Assembly (NCBI RefSeq): GCF_001021555.1
Contig: NZ_LDCP01000004.1
Location: 1 to 64,000 of the forward strand
Reading direction: 5' to 3'
From: Aurantiacibacter marinus
GTDB taxonomy: Bacteria; Pseudomonadota; Alphaproteobacteria; Sphingomonadales; Sphingomonadaceae
Length of the DNA stretch: 64,000 nt
The number at the start of each line of letters is the position of its first letter. The stretch's first letter is position 1. This document shows positions 26,609 through 34,096 of the stretch, piece by piece. A program made the translations under genes and the position numbers. The notes under the pieces are model-generated. The model ran no database searches and was not told where the DNA came from. It was given only the letters and a program-made list of their open reading frames with translations.

Positions 26609-27366
26609 CACTGCTCCGGCTGCTCCTCGGCAGCGCGACGTTGAGGGGCAGCTTGCAATTGCACAGCCTCTTGCGCTTCCATCACTTCGGGCAGTGTTTC
26701 CGCATCCCGGCGATAGCGTGTCACCTGAAAGCCGAGCGGATTGAGATAGCGGTCCTGCTCGCTCATCTGCGCTCCCGTAAACGTGTAATCCACCACCGCT
26801 GCCCAATGCTGGGCGACCTGTGGTTGGCCGCCGGTATCGGTCCGCGTCGTTGAAAATCGAACAAGCGAACGATCTGCCGAAAGCGATGAAACGCTGCGCA
26901 CCTCGACAGAAATTCGCGATCCGGGCGAATAGGCGCTGAGAGGACCGCCCGGCGTGCTGGCGCGCATCAGGTTTTCGTACCGCCGCCGCGCCTCGCCCGT
27001 GGTCCACAAGGCGACCTTGGCATAGTCCTCCTGCAAATCATCATAATCGAAGCTCTCGCGAGCAATGACATATTGCACCAGGAAGGAGCGGGTAAGCGCT
27101 GCATCGGGCGCAATCAATTGCTCGTCCAGCGGCGCAAGCGCTTCCACATTGCCCGTCTGCCGGTCCACCAGCAGCGTGTACGGCTCGACTGTTTTGAGCG
27201 GCAGCAGGATGACCAGCGCGATGGCCAGCAGCAGCGCAATCGCGGCGGAAACGCAGGCGACAATCCATGCGGTGCGGCGCGATTTCTCCAGCTCATCCGT
27301 CACGCTGACAGCCCAGCTGTCCGCAACCTCAAAATCGTGGTCATCAATGGAATCGTGAGCGGTCAA
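26608..27366 (-). CDS. virB8: VirB8-type secretion protein
   Basis: The protein has 252 residues with a cytoplasmic start, one membrane helix (about 33-55, IVACVSAAIALLLAIALVILLPL) and a periplasmic NTF2-like domain typical of VirB8 (VEPYTLLVDRQTGNVE, FLVQYVIARESFDYDDLQEDYAKVALWT, RFSTTRTDTG, AAVVDYTFTG, NPLGFQVTRYRRDAE). VirB8 nucleates assembly in the inner membrane. The C terminus carries a Gln/Ala-rich extension. It overlaps virB6 by four bases and virB9 by one. Confidence 0.92.
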   Translation of the reverse strand: MTAHDSIDDHDFEVADSWAVSVTDELEKSRRTAWIVACVSAAIALLLAIALVILLPLKTVEPYTLLVDRQTGNVEALAPLDEQLIAPDAALTRSFLVQYVIARESFDYDDLQEDYAKVALWTTGEARRRYENLMRASTPGGPLSAYSPGSRISVEVRSVSSLSADRSLVRFSTTRTDTGGQPQVAQHWAAVVDYTFTGAQMSEQDRYLNPLGFQVTRYRRDAETLPEVMEAQEAVQLQAAPQRRAAEEQPEQ

Positions 27367-28589
27367 CCGTCTCTCCTGCTGCTCGATAATGAGCGCGAAT
27401 GCGCCGTGCGGCGATAGGAATTGCCTAGCCGCTCAGGCGGCTGATACGAAGCGGAAGCTCGACCAGTGCTGGTGGTGTTGGCAGAAGCGCCAGAAGCACC
27501 AGAAGCCCCCGCGGCGCCGCCTACTCCGGCAGGTGCTGGCAGGCGCATGAAACGGTTCTGCTCAAGGCTCATCCGGTTTTCGACAGCTTGCGAAATGCGT
27601 GTCGCGCGATTGGCGTATGGCGCAGATCCGGACGCCGATAATGCCGCGGCAGAGGGGCTTTGCCAAAAACTCGGCTCCGGCATGGCAGGCAAGCGCAAAG
27701 TGGCGGGCCAGCCGCGCATAAAGGCGACTTTCGCCAGCAGCCAGATCGACAGCAATTGCACCAGCGTAAAGCCGGTCATGATGGCAAACAGTTCTATCGG
27801 CGCACTCGGCGCGGCATATCCTGCGCTGCGAACGTAAAGCGCATCGCGCAGAAACGGCTCCAGCACGGCTAGCTCGACCGCAAGGATCACGGTCACGGCG
27901 ACCGATCCGAGCAAGGTCAGCACCAACCCGCGCAGCCATCCGGCAAACAGGCCGCGCGTCGCCTCGAACAGCAGCATCCCTGCCGCCAGAGGAGCAAGCG
28001 CAAGCAGCAATCCGGCAAGCAGGCGCAGCAGGCCCAGCGATCCGATCAGGCCTGCAAGATATATCAACCGGCCCCAGCCAAGCGCAGTATCATCTTGCAG
28101 CGCAGTTCCGGCAAATGTGGCATTGCCCGATTGCCCGTCGAGGAATTGGCCGGACCAGCGACCGGTACCCAGATCAATCAGCGCAAGGATACCATCGTCC
28201 ACGCCCTGCAACCGTTCCACAAAACCGCCGCTGGTGGTGGCAAGCCCCGGATTGGAAAGCGCGGCCGCAATCTGCGCAGGGCCATTCAACGTGACATCAT
28301 GAACCACTGTGCGGAAGGCAGGCCAGGAAAAGGCTAGCGTCAGCACGATGCCGATTTTCAGGACATCACTCACCACATCGCGGCCATCGGGTGCTTGCCC
28401 GAACAGCAGGCGAAAGCCCCAAAGCGCGATGAAAAGCGTGAGCAGGCCGGTCATGGCAATAGCTGCAATCGAACCAGGCTGGCCAAGCGCCTCGTAGCCA
28501 TAGCTGCCGAGATAGCGCGACTGGCAATCTATATGCGTCACCATGCGGGTTACAAATTCACTGCCCGTCAGGATTTGCGGACACGCCAT
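27363..28589 (-). CDS. virB6: VirB6-type polytopic secretion protein
   Basis: The 408-residue protein has several hydrophobic helices (about 40-63, 80-100, 170-215, 225-250 and 270-292). The central pattern fits TrbL/VirB6 (AGLLLALAPLAAGMLLFEATRGLFAGWLRGLVLTLLGS). A Gly/Ala/Ser-rich low-complexity tail follows (about 345-385), then a basic end. VirB6 forms part of the inner-membrane channel. Family similarity is always low for VirB6, so the call leans on topology and position between virB4 and virB8. Its start codon is joined to the virB4 stop by a one-base overlap. Confidence 0.88.
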   Translation of the reverse strand: MACPQILTGSEFVTRMVTHIDCQSRYLGSYGYEALGQPGSIAAIAMTGLLTLFIALWGFRLLFGQAPDGRDVVSDVLKIGIVLTLAFSWPAFRTVVHDVTLNGPAQIAAALSNPGLATTSGGFVERLQGVDDGILALIDLGTGRWSGQFLDGQSGNATFAGTALQDDTALGWGRLIYLAGLIGSLGLLRLLAGLLLALAPLAAGMLLFEATRGLFAGWLRGLVLTLLGSVAVTVILAVELAVLEPFLRDALYVRSAGYAAPSAPIELFAIMTGFTLVQLLSIWLLAKVAFMRGWPATLRLPAMPEPSFWQSPSAAALSASGSAPYANRATRISQAVENRMSLEQNRFMRLPAPAGVGGAAGASGASGASANTTSTGRASASYQPPERLGNSYRRTAHSRSLSSSRRDG

Positions 28590-30961
28590 CAGGCCGCTCT
28601 TTCCAGCAGCTTGCTCATCCAGTTTTTCGGATCCGGCCCGGTTTCCTCGACCAGTTCGTCAAACAGGCGAACGGTGCTTTCGCGGCCCGACAGAATGGTC
28701 AGCAAATCGCTTTCGCCCGACAGATCAAGCCGCGCCACGACGCTGTCATTGCCGTGCTTTATCAAGAAGCAATGCGAATTGTCGGGCAGGGTGCGCACCA
28801 GATCGAATTCATGGCGGGTCAGGCCAAAGCCGTTGATGTAATCTTCCGCGCGCGCCTTGGGATTGATCATGAATATCTGCGTCGCCGCCTGTTCGATGAT
28901 CGCGCTGGCGATTTTGCTTTCAAGGGCATCCTGCGCGCTTTGGGTGGCGAAGCCGACGATGCCGTTGCGCTTGCGGATGGTCTTTTCCCAATCCTTGATG
29001 CGCCGCACGAATACCTCGTCATCCAGCGCCTTCCATCCTTCATCGACCACGATAATGGCGGGCGTGCCGTCCAGACGTTGTTCAACGCGGTGGAAGAAAT
29101 ACAACAGCGCGGGCGTGCGTGCGGCGGGATCATCCAGAATGGAAGTCATGTCAAAGCCGACGGCCTTGGCGTCCAGATCAGTGCGGTCCTGCGCATTGTC
29201 GAACAGCCAAGCACGCTCGCCTGTACCCCACCACGGCTTCAGCCGCGCATGTAGATCGCGGGCGTGCGGACGCGCGCCGCCGCGAAACAGCTCTACCAGA
29301 TGGCGCAGACGGCGGCGGTCCATCGGCTGGGCGAAATTCGTATCGATCGCATCGCGGATCTGGTCCAGCTCCTCCTCATCCACCTTGCCCGCTAGCAGGG
29401 TGAGCCATTCCATCAGGAACTGCCGGTTGGCAGGCGTATCGTCCAGTTGCAGCGGATTGAGGCCGGAGGAACGGTCTGACGAGAGGCGATCATATTGGCC
29501 GCCGATGGCGCGGATAAACAGCTCCGCCCCGCGGTCCTTGTCGAAGAAGATGATGCGCGGATCGAACCTGCGCGCCTGTGCCAGCAGGAAATTCATCACC
29601 ACCGTCTTGCCGCTGCCGGATGGGCCGATAACGGTGAAATTGCCGAGATCGCGCTGGTGGAAATTGAAATAATATGGCCCCGCAGCCGTCGTCTCGAACA
29701 GAGTGACAGCATCGCCCCAATGATTGCCGCGCGCCTTGCCGGTGGGGAAATTGTGCAAGGATGCCAGTCCTGCGAAATTCGTCGTCGAGACCAATCCGCG
29801 CCGGGCGATATAGCGGAAATTGCCGGGGAAGCGCGCCCAGAAGGTTGGCTCCAGCGCAAGATCCTCCCTGACAGCATTAATGCCGAGATCCGCGAGCAGT
29901 GCGATGATTTCCGCGACCTGCCCGTCCAGCGATGCCAGATCGTCGGCATGAACGGCGATGGTCGTATGATGTTCGCCAAAACCAGCCCTGCCGGCCGCAA
30001 CTTCGTCCTTGGCGAGAGCAAGCTCGTCACGCAGCGAAATCGCCTCATCCTCGGCAGAGCGCATGCGCCGCAGGGCAAGGTTCATCCGGCCCAGCGCCGC
30101 TGCGCGTTCGACAAAGGCAAAGCTCTGCGTCACGTCCAATTCAAACGGCAGGCGGTACAACTCGTCGAACATGCCGGGCATGGTGCGCCCCGGATAATCC
30201 TTGATCGACACCAGCGCCATGAAACGGCGCTTCATCGGCCCAGCCGGTGCCAGTTCCACTGTGTCCAGACCAAAGCTTACGCGACGTGCAGGAATGTGAT
30301 GGCCGCAGTCACCATGCGGAACCGTGACCGGACGCATGTCGGCATTATAGAGATAGCCCAGGAATTCGAGCAGTTCGGAACGCTGCCCATCAGGCGTGTC
30401 ATAGCGCGTCAGCAGATGCGGATCATATTGTCGCAAGGCTGACACCATTGCCTCTCGCGCATTGTCGAGCGCGCTCTTTTCCGCAGCCACCAGCGCAGCA
30501 TTGCGGCTGGATTTCCTGGTTAGCCAGTTGCGGGCCCGCTCTACTATACCGATATTGCCTTGCAGCGGGCGGCGCACGATGGTGACGAACAGATCGTTCA
30601 CATAAAGGTTCTTCGCGCCAAGCCGCTGCCGCCAGCGCGCATCCAGACCCTGGCTGAAGCGGTCCTGATACTCGCCTTCCAGATACACATCGGCCCGCCG
30701 CCGCACGACATGGTGATAGACGGCAAAACGCGAATTGCCGAGCGACCGCAGCATCGCATCGCGCAACTCTGCGCGGTAGTTCAGCTCTTCACTGTCAGCG
30801 GTTTCGAAGTGGAAGCCCGCAATGCGGATCACCTGCATCAACAGGCCGTCGCGGGTTTCCAGCGTGGCGTCATCCAGATGGCGGGCATAGGGCAGATGCG
30901 CGCCCGCAGACACTTCCTTGCGGGCCAGCTTTGCCCGTGTCTCTGTGCGCAATCTGCTCAT
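28589..30961 (-). CDS. virB4: VirB4-type secretion ATPase
   Basis: The 790-residue ATPase has the CagE/VirB4 N-terminal domain and a C-terminal AAA domain with Walker A IGPSGSGKTVVMNFLL (about residue 445) and Walker B PAIIVVDEGWKALDD. The motif near WEKTIRKRNGIVGFATQSAQDAL, and NSHCFLIKHG toward the end, are also typical. VirB4 powers pilus assembly and substrate passage in every type IV secretion system. The start overlaps the end of virB3 by four bases. Large antisense ORFs on the other strand are codon-usage shadows. Confidence 0.95.
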   Translation of the reverse strand: MSRLRTETRAKLARKEVSAGAHLPYARHLDDATLETRDGLLMQVIRIAGFHFETADSEELNYRAELRDAMLRSLGNSRFAVYHHVVRRRADVYLEGEYQDRFSQGLDARWRQRLGAKNLYVNDLFVTIVRRPLQGNIGIVERARNWLTRKSSRNAALVAAEKSALDNAREAMVSALRQYDPHLLTRYDTPDGQRSELLEFLGYLYNADMRPVTVPHGDCGHHIPARRVSFGLDTVELAPAGPMKRRFMALVSIKDYPGRTMPGMFDELYRLPFELDVTQSFAFVERAAALGRMNLALRRMRSAEDEAISLRDELALAKDEVAAGRAGFGEHHTTIAVHADDLASLDGQVAEIIALLADLGINAVREDLALEPTFWARFPGNFRYIARRGLVSTTNFAGLASLHNFPTGKARGNHWGDAVTLFETTAAGPYYFNFHQRDLGNFTVIGPSGSGKTVVMNFLLAQARRFDPRIIFFDKDRGAELFIRAIGGQYDRLSSDRSSGLNPLQLDDTPANRQFLMEWLTLLAGKVDEEELDQIRDAIDTNFAQPMDRRRLRHLVELFRGGARPHARDLHARLKPWWGTGERAWLFDNAQDRTDLDAKAVGFDMTSILDDPAARTPALLYFFHRVEQRLDGTPAIIVVDEGWKALDDEVFVRRIKDWEKTIRKRNGIVGFATQSAQDALESKIASAIIEQAATQIFMINPKARAEDYINGFGLTRHEFDLVRTLPDNSHCFLIKHGNDSVVARLDLSGESDLLTILSGRESTVRLFDELVEETGPDPKNWMSKLLERAA

Positions 30962-31245
30962 GGCCGGTACGAATTACAGCGCCAATGGGCGTGGTTTTTC
31001 ACACGCGGGCAATGCCGCATGCGGGTGAGCCACAGATCAACGATCCGTGGCTCTCGCAAGCTCGCAATCATGCCGGCGCCGTGGATGGCAAGCGCGATCG
31101 GCACGGCCCAGAAGCTTTTGAAAATCAGGAACAGCTCAACCGCGACGATGGCGTTGATGACGAAAAAGGAAAAGGTAACGCCCGCAAACATTTGCGGGCG
31201 CGTGAGAGCAACGAACAAAGTGTCGCTTCGCAATTCCTCCGCCAT
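30958..31245 (-). CDS. virB3: VirB3-type secretion protein
   Basis: This 95-residue inner-membrane protein matches VirB3: a start LRSDTLFVALTRPQMFAGVTFSFFVIN, two close hydrophobic helices (about 21-60) and the family pair H.GAGMIASLREPRIVDLW. VirB3 works with VirB4 at the base of the channel. The ribosome-binding site GGGGGAGG is excellent. It is separated from virB2 by 2.4 kb holding four unrelated genes, although in most virB loci virB2 and virB3 are adjacent. Confidence 0.9.
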   Translation of the reverse strand: MAEELRSDTLFVALTRPQMFAGVTFSFFVINAIVAVELFLIFKSFWAVPIALAIHGAGMIASLREPRIVDLWLTRMRHCPRVKNHAHWRCNSYRP

Positions 31246-31269
31246 ACCTCCCCCTTCGCCAGACTCAGT

Positions 31270-31292
31270 GTGTCAAGCAATCATCCTGACAC
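31270..31292. promoter_or_regulatory. Inverted repeat before virB3
   Basis: GTGTCA (31270-31275) and TGACAC (31287-31292) form a 6-bp inverted repeat with an 11-base spacer, about 25 bases before the virB3 start codon. The minus strand also reads TTGACA here, a consensus -35, but no matching -10 was found. The half-sites resemble those of the PpsR boxes, but the spacing is wrong. Confidence 0.3.
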
Positions 31293-31389
31293 TTCAGCCT
31301 GCAATAGCAATGGAGGATGGCGTGCCAACAAACTCAATTCATTTCCGAGGTTGCCCGAATTTCACTCTCGTAAAGTCGCCGAAATCCAA

Positions 31390-31533
31390 TCAGCTCGCCG
31401 ACAACATCGAAAGACCAGCATTGCCATCGGTACCAGCCTGAAGCCCGTTTTTGACATCTTCGGCATCTTGATCAAGATCGACAATAGCTGGAGTGCACCA
31501 TGCAGCTTTCGAGGCAGTTTCGGTAATTTTCAT
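31390..31533 (-). CDS. 47-residue peptide gene, possible RiPP-type precursor
   Basis: The peptide starts MKITETASKAAWCTPAIVDL. A good ribosome-binding site (GAAGGAT) precedes the ATG. The N-terminal pattern W-x-x-P-x-I-x-x-L followed by an acidic stretch (DQDAEDV) and a Gly/Ser/Ala-rich end (NGLQAGTDGNAGLSMLSAS) resembles leader-plus-core layouts of ribosomally made modified peptides. The Thr at position -2 needed for a lasso core is not suitably placed, and no modification enzyme or protease is encoded nearby. It follows two tail-collar genes and precedes virB3. Function unknown. Confidence 0.5.
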   Translation of the reverse strand: MKITETASKAAWCTPAIVDLDQDAEDVKNGLQAGTDGNAGLSMLSAS

Positions 31534-31619
31534 AGGAACATCCTTCAATATATCAAAAAAGTCACGACGATCGCTGACCAACAAAACCATGCAGTTTTCG
31601 CCGCGACCCTCAATCGGAA

Positions 31620-32237
31620 TTAACTGCGGCTTGGATAAATGCCTTGCATCGCAATACACCAGTACATCGCAAGGTAAGGCGAGCGCTTGTTCACCGACTG
31701 ATTGCCACCGGTCGGGAAAATCTCAAACGCGTCGGCAGCCATGAAATACGGTGGCCGAGTGCCGCGGTAATACGTGTTCGTGCCAACAGGCCCAACAGCA
31801 GGATAACTGCGTGCAGGTTGGTTCGTATTGCTTTCCAGTGCGTTAACGCTGAGCCCGGCTGTGTGCCTGTGTGACGGCATCTGCGCTTCAGTAATGGTAA
31901 AACTTTCCGATCCGCCGCGCTGGCCCCACCTCTGGTCCGCAAGGCCTGGCCCGCGGCCCTGCCCAATAGGTGCACGGCCCCGCAGATCTGGCAGACCAAA
32001 CGAGCTTTCCCCATCGCCGCCATAGGTCGTTCCCAAAAGAGAAAACAGCGCCGAGTTCGACGAAATAGGCAGCAATTGCCCTTCGGCGTTAGCCCATCCA
32101 CGCGGGCAGAAATTGGCTCCCGTCAGCATCAACTGACCAATAAATGGTTCCGATTGCGCTTGCGCCGGAGCAGCGAACGACAGCGAAGCTGCCATCGCCA
32201 CTGCGCTTGCCGCCGCCGTAATTGCACGAAATTTCAT
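31620..32237 (-). CDS. Secreted tail-collar domain protein (second copy)
   Basis: The 205-residue protein has a signal peptide (MKFRAITAAASAVAMAASLSFAAPAQAQS) and a phage tail-collar fold: FIGQLMLTGANFCPRGWANAEGQLLPI, SSNSALFSLLGTTYGGDGESSFGLPDLRGRAPIG, TITEAQMPSHRHTAGLSV and GGNQSVNKRSPYLAMYWCIA. This is the layout of MdpB/microcystin-dependent-protein-like secreted proteins, not of a phage fibre within a prophage. ATG 32237 is chosen over one 54 bases upstream because of the signal peptide. It is a paralogue of the neighbouring gene. The conserved Cys of CPRGW is present. Confidence 0.85.
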   Translation of the reverse strand: MKFRAITAAASAVAMAASLSFAAPAQAQSEPFIGQLMLTGANFCPRGWANAEGQLLPISSNSALFSLLGTTYGGDGESSFGLPDLRGRAPIGQGRGPGLADQRWGQRGGSESFTITEAQMPSHRHTAGLSVNALESNTNQPARSYPAVGPVGTNTYYRGTRPPYFMAADAFEIFPTGGNQSVNKRSPYLAMYWCIAMQGIYPSRS

Positions 32238-32302
32238 AAGACCCCCAACCCTGTTAAAAAAACACGTCTGTTTCGAAAAATATACCTGCACCCGCGATCG
32301 CG

Positions 32303-32914
32303 TCAGTTACGGCTCGGGAAAATACCTTGAGTCACAACACAATAGTTCATCGTGAGGTATGGCTGCATGTTGTTCACTGACTGATTGCCACCAGTTGGAA
32401 AAATAGTGAACGCGTCAGCCGCAAGGAAATAGGGCGGCTTTTGGCCACGATAATAGGTATTCGTGCCCGCAGGTCCAACTGCGGGATAGCTGCGCGCAGG
32501 CTGGTTCGTGTTGCTTTCCAGCGCGTTCACGCTGAGCCCGGCGGTATGCGAATGCGACGGCATTTGGTTTACCGTCAGCGTGTTGGTTTCAGTTCCGCTG
32601 CGAGAGCCGATTTGGTATGTTGCACCGCCTTGATTCGTACCCCGATGAAACGGCACGCGCCCGCGCAAATCGGGCATTGCAAAAGTCGTCCGCCCGTCAC
32701 CGCCATAAATCGTTCCGAAAAGCGAAAACAGCGCTTGGTTCTGTGAAATCAAAAGGAGCGCGCCGTTGGCTTCGACAGTCCCGCGCCGGCAGAAGTTGTA
32801 CCCGGAAAGCTCTACTGTTCCGAGATATGAATCCTGCGCCTGCGCAGGTGAAGATACGTAAAATGAGCCAGCCAGAGCAAGTGCGCTGGTGGCGGCGAGT
32901 GAACGAAACTTCAT
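32303..32914 (-). CDS. Secreted tail-collar domain protein (first copy)
   Basis: The 203-residue paralogue of the next gene has a signal peptide (KFRSLAATSALALAGSFYVSSPAQAQ) and the collar core YNFCRRGTVEANGALLLISQNQALFSLFGTIYGGDGRTTFAMPDLRGRVPFH. It lacks the usual CPxGW, having CRRGT. A stretch of about 60 residues from HTAGLSVNALESNTNQPA to GGNQSVN is almost identical in both proteins. Outer-membrane export or surface display is likely; the role is unknown. No other phage genes are near, so this is not a prophage fragment. Confidence 0.85.
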   Translation of the reverse strand: MKFRSLAATSALALAGSFYVSSPAQAQDSYLGTVELSGYNFCRRGTVEANGALLLISQNQALFSLFGTIYGGDGRTTFAMPDLRGRVPFHRGTNQGGATYQIGSRSGTETNTLTVNQMPSHSHTAGLSVNALESNTNQPARSYPAVGPAGTNTYYRGQKPPYFLAADAFTIFPTGGNQSVNNMQPYLTMNYCVVTQGIFPSRN

Positions 32915-33028
32915 GTTAATCCCCCGGTAGATTTTGTGTGGTAAGAAGTAACAAACTTCTGAAAAACATGCAATCGCCGGATATATAGTCAGGCCTGTTC
33001 GGCCTGCCGCTTTCCGAAACTTTCGATG

Positions 33029-33577
33029 TTATTCTGCTGCGTTTAGCGGAACTTCCGTGCCGATCAGATTGTGAAAATCAGTCGCGTTCTGGATGAAATT
33101 GGAAAACTCGGACAGCACATTGCCTTGCTGGATGCCATAATCGGCGATCACGAAGCGCAACAGATAGGGCTTTCCGTCCGGCAAGAACCCGGTTGAGACA
33201 ATGGGCCGTTCCATCTGAAAATTATTGGCCAATGCCTCCATCTGCTCTTGCGCATCCGGAGATACGGCATCCCACCGCGCTATCAGATACATCGCCTTGC
33301 AGGCCTGCGAAAGCTCTTGCTCACATGAGGCAAAGTGGATTTCAAACGTCAGTCCATTGCCAACAGTTGCAGTCATGAATTGATTGCCAGCTTCATCCAT
33401 CTGAGCAACCGCATTCACCGTTACCACGGCCAGTGCTGCGTCAACCGACCCTGCATCTAGCGCGCTGAGCATTTCTGCCGGATCAATCGTATCCGGTGAT
33501 CTGGTCTGTGCAAATGCCGTGTTTGCCGCAAATGGAGCAGCCAGAGCCAGCATTCCCATCAAAAACCTGTGATACAT
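33029..33577 (-). CDS. Exported YbjN-like protein
   Basis: The 182-residue protein (from ATG 33577, GGGGAT upstream) has a signal peptide ending NTAFAQ. Its mature part resembles YbjN/T3S-chaperone-fold proteins: PAEMLSALDAGSVDAALAVV, NGLTFEIHFASCEQELSQACKAMYLIARWD, then FQMERPIVSTGFLPDGKPYLLRFVIADYGI and a C-terminal helix. YbjN-like proteins are linked to stress and motility control, but the exported Sphingomonadales versions are uncharacterised. It lies between virB2 and the collar genes. The assignment to the family is moderate. Confidence 0.6.
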   Translation of the reverse strand: MYHRFLMGMLALAAPFAANTAFAQTRSPDTIDPAEMLSALDAGSVDAALAVVTVNAVAQMDEAGNQFMTATVGNGLTFEIHFASCEQELSQACKAMYLIARWDAVSPDAQEQMEALANNFQMERPIVSTGFLPDGKPYLLRFVIADYGIQQGNVLSEFSNFIQNATDFHNLIGTEVPLNAAE

Positions 33578-33677
33578 ACTATAAATCCCCAATCCGGCTG
33601 ATCGCCAGTTCATGTTTGCTGCCTATCGTCCAGACAGCTCGATTGCAATTTCCACTCGTCTGCAAATTGAAGCCGTA

Positions 33678-33998
33678 TCAGCGAGCATCCTCGACCGGCT
33701 GCAATGGCTCACGCGGTCCGGCCTCGTAAACGACTGTGTCCGCAGGGCCTAAGCGGGAGCCTGTTTCCGGCAGCAGCAAACCCAGCATTCCTGCAGCAAT
33801 TACCGGTGCGCCCAGCAACACAAAACAACCCAGGATAACTTGCAGTCCGCGCCGGATCGCGATGCGGCCGGTCAGCATTGAAAAGCCGACAAAGGCAATC
33901 GCGAGCACGCAAATCGCGGCAGCCAGATCGCCAACCAGCGTGCCGGTCAGCCATTGGACCGATCCGGTCAGCGGATCTGTGGCAGGGCGGTCGAACAT
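33678..33998 (-). CDS. virB2: VirB2-type pilin
   Basis: The 106-residue protein shows the TrbC/VirB2 pattern: a polar start, then TGSVQWLTGTLVGDLAAAICVLAIAFVGFSMLTGRIAIRRGLQVILGCFVLLGAPVIAAGMLGL, i.e. two hydrophobic helices split by the basic loop GRIAIRR. The family normally has a long cleaved signal peptide; here the N terminus is short and polar, so processing is uncertain. It is the promoter-proximal gene of the virB block and is divergent from bchI, with 98 bases between the start codons. Confidence 0.8.
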   Translation of the reverse strand: MFDRPATDPLTGSVQWLTGTLVGDLAAAICVLAIAFVGFSMLTGRIAIRRGLQVILGCFVLLGAPVIAAGMLGLLLPETGSRLGPADTVVYEAGPREPLQPVEDAR

Positions 33999-34077
33999 GC
34001 GCCGCTCATGTCACGCAGGGCAGCCAATGGCAATCGGCACAAACTTCAACCTTTTGGCTTGCCCTGACGCAGGCACT

Positions 34078-34095
34078 TGTCCAGATTGGCTGACA
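34078..34095. promoter_or_regulatory. PpsR/CrtJ box before bchI
   Basis: TGTCCAGATTGGCTGACA is an exact TGT-N12-ACA operator. It ends one base before the GTG start of bchI, where a ribosome-binding site should be. It lies in the region shared with the divergent virB2. Confidence 0.8.
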
Positions 34096-34096
34096 C

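Noticed and set aside
28857-30442. Plus-strand ORFs of 270 and 315 codons opposite virB4
   Set aside because: Antisense shadow; virB4 motifs on the other strand are complete.
31270-31292. GTGTCA/TGACAC inverted repeat before virB3 as a PpsR box
   Set aside because: TGT and ACA are separated by 15 bases, not 12. Kept only as an unassigned inverted repeat.
31390-31533. Lasso peptide precursor
   Set aside because: The only suitable Thr-x-Gly leaves an 11-residue end without a ring-forming Asp/Glu at position 7-9, and no cyclase or protease gene is near.
31620-32914. Prophage remnant because of tail-collar domains
   Set aside because: Both proteins have signal peptides and no other phage genes flank them.
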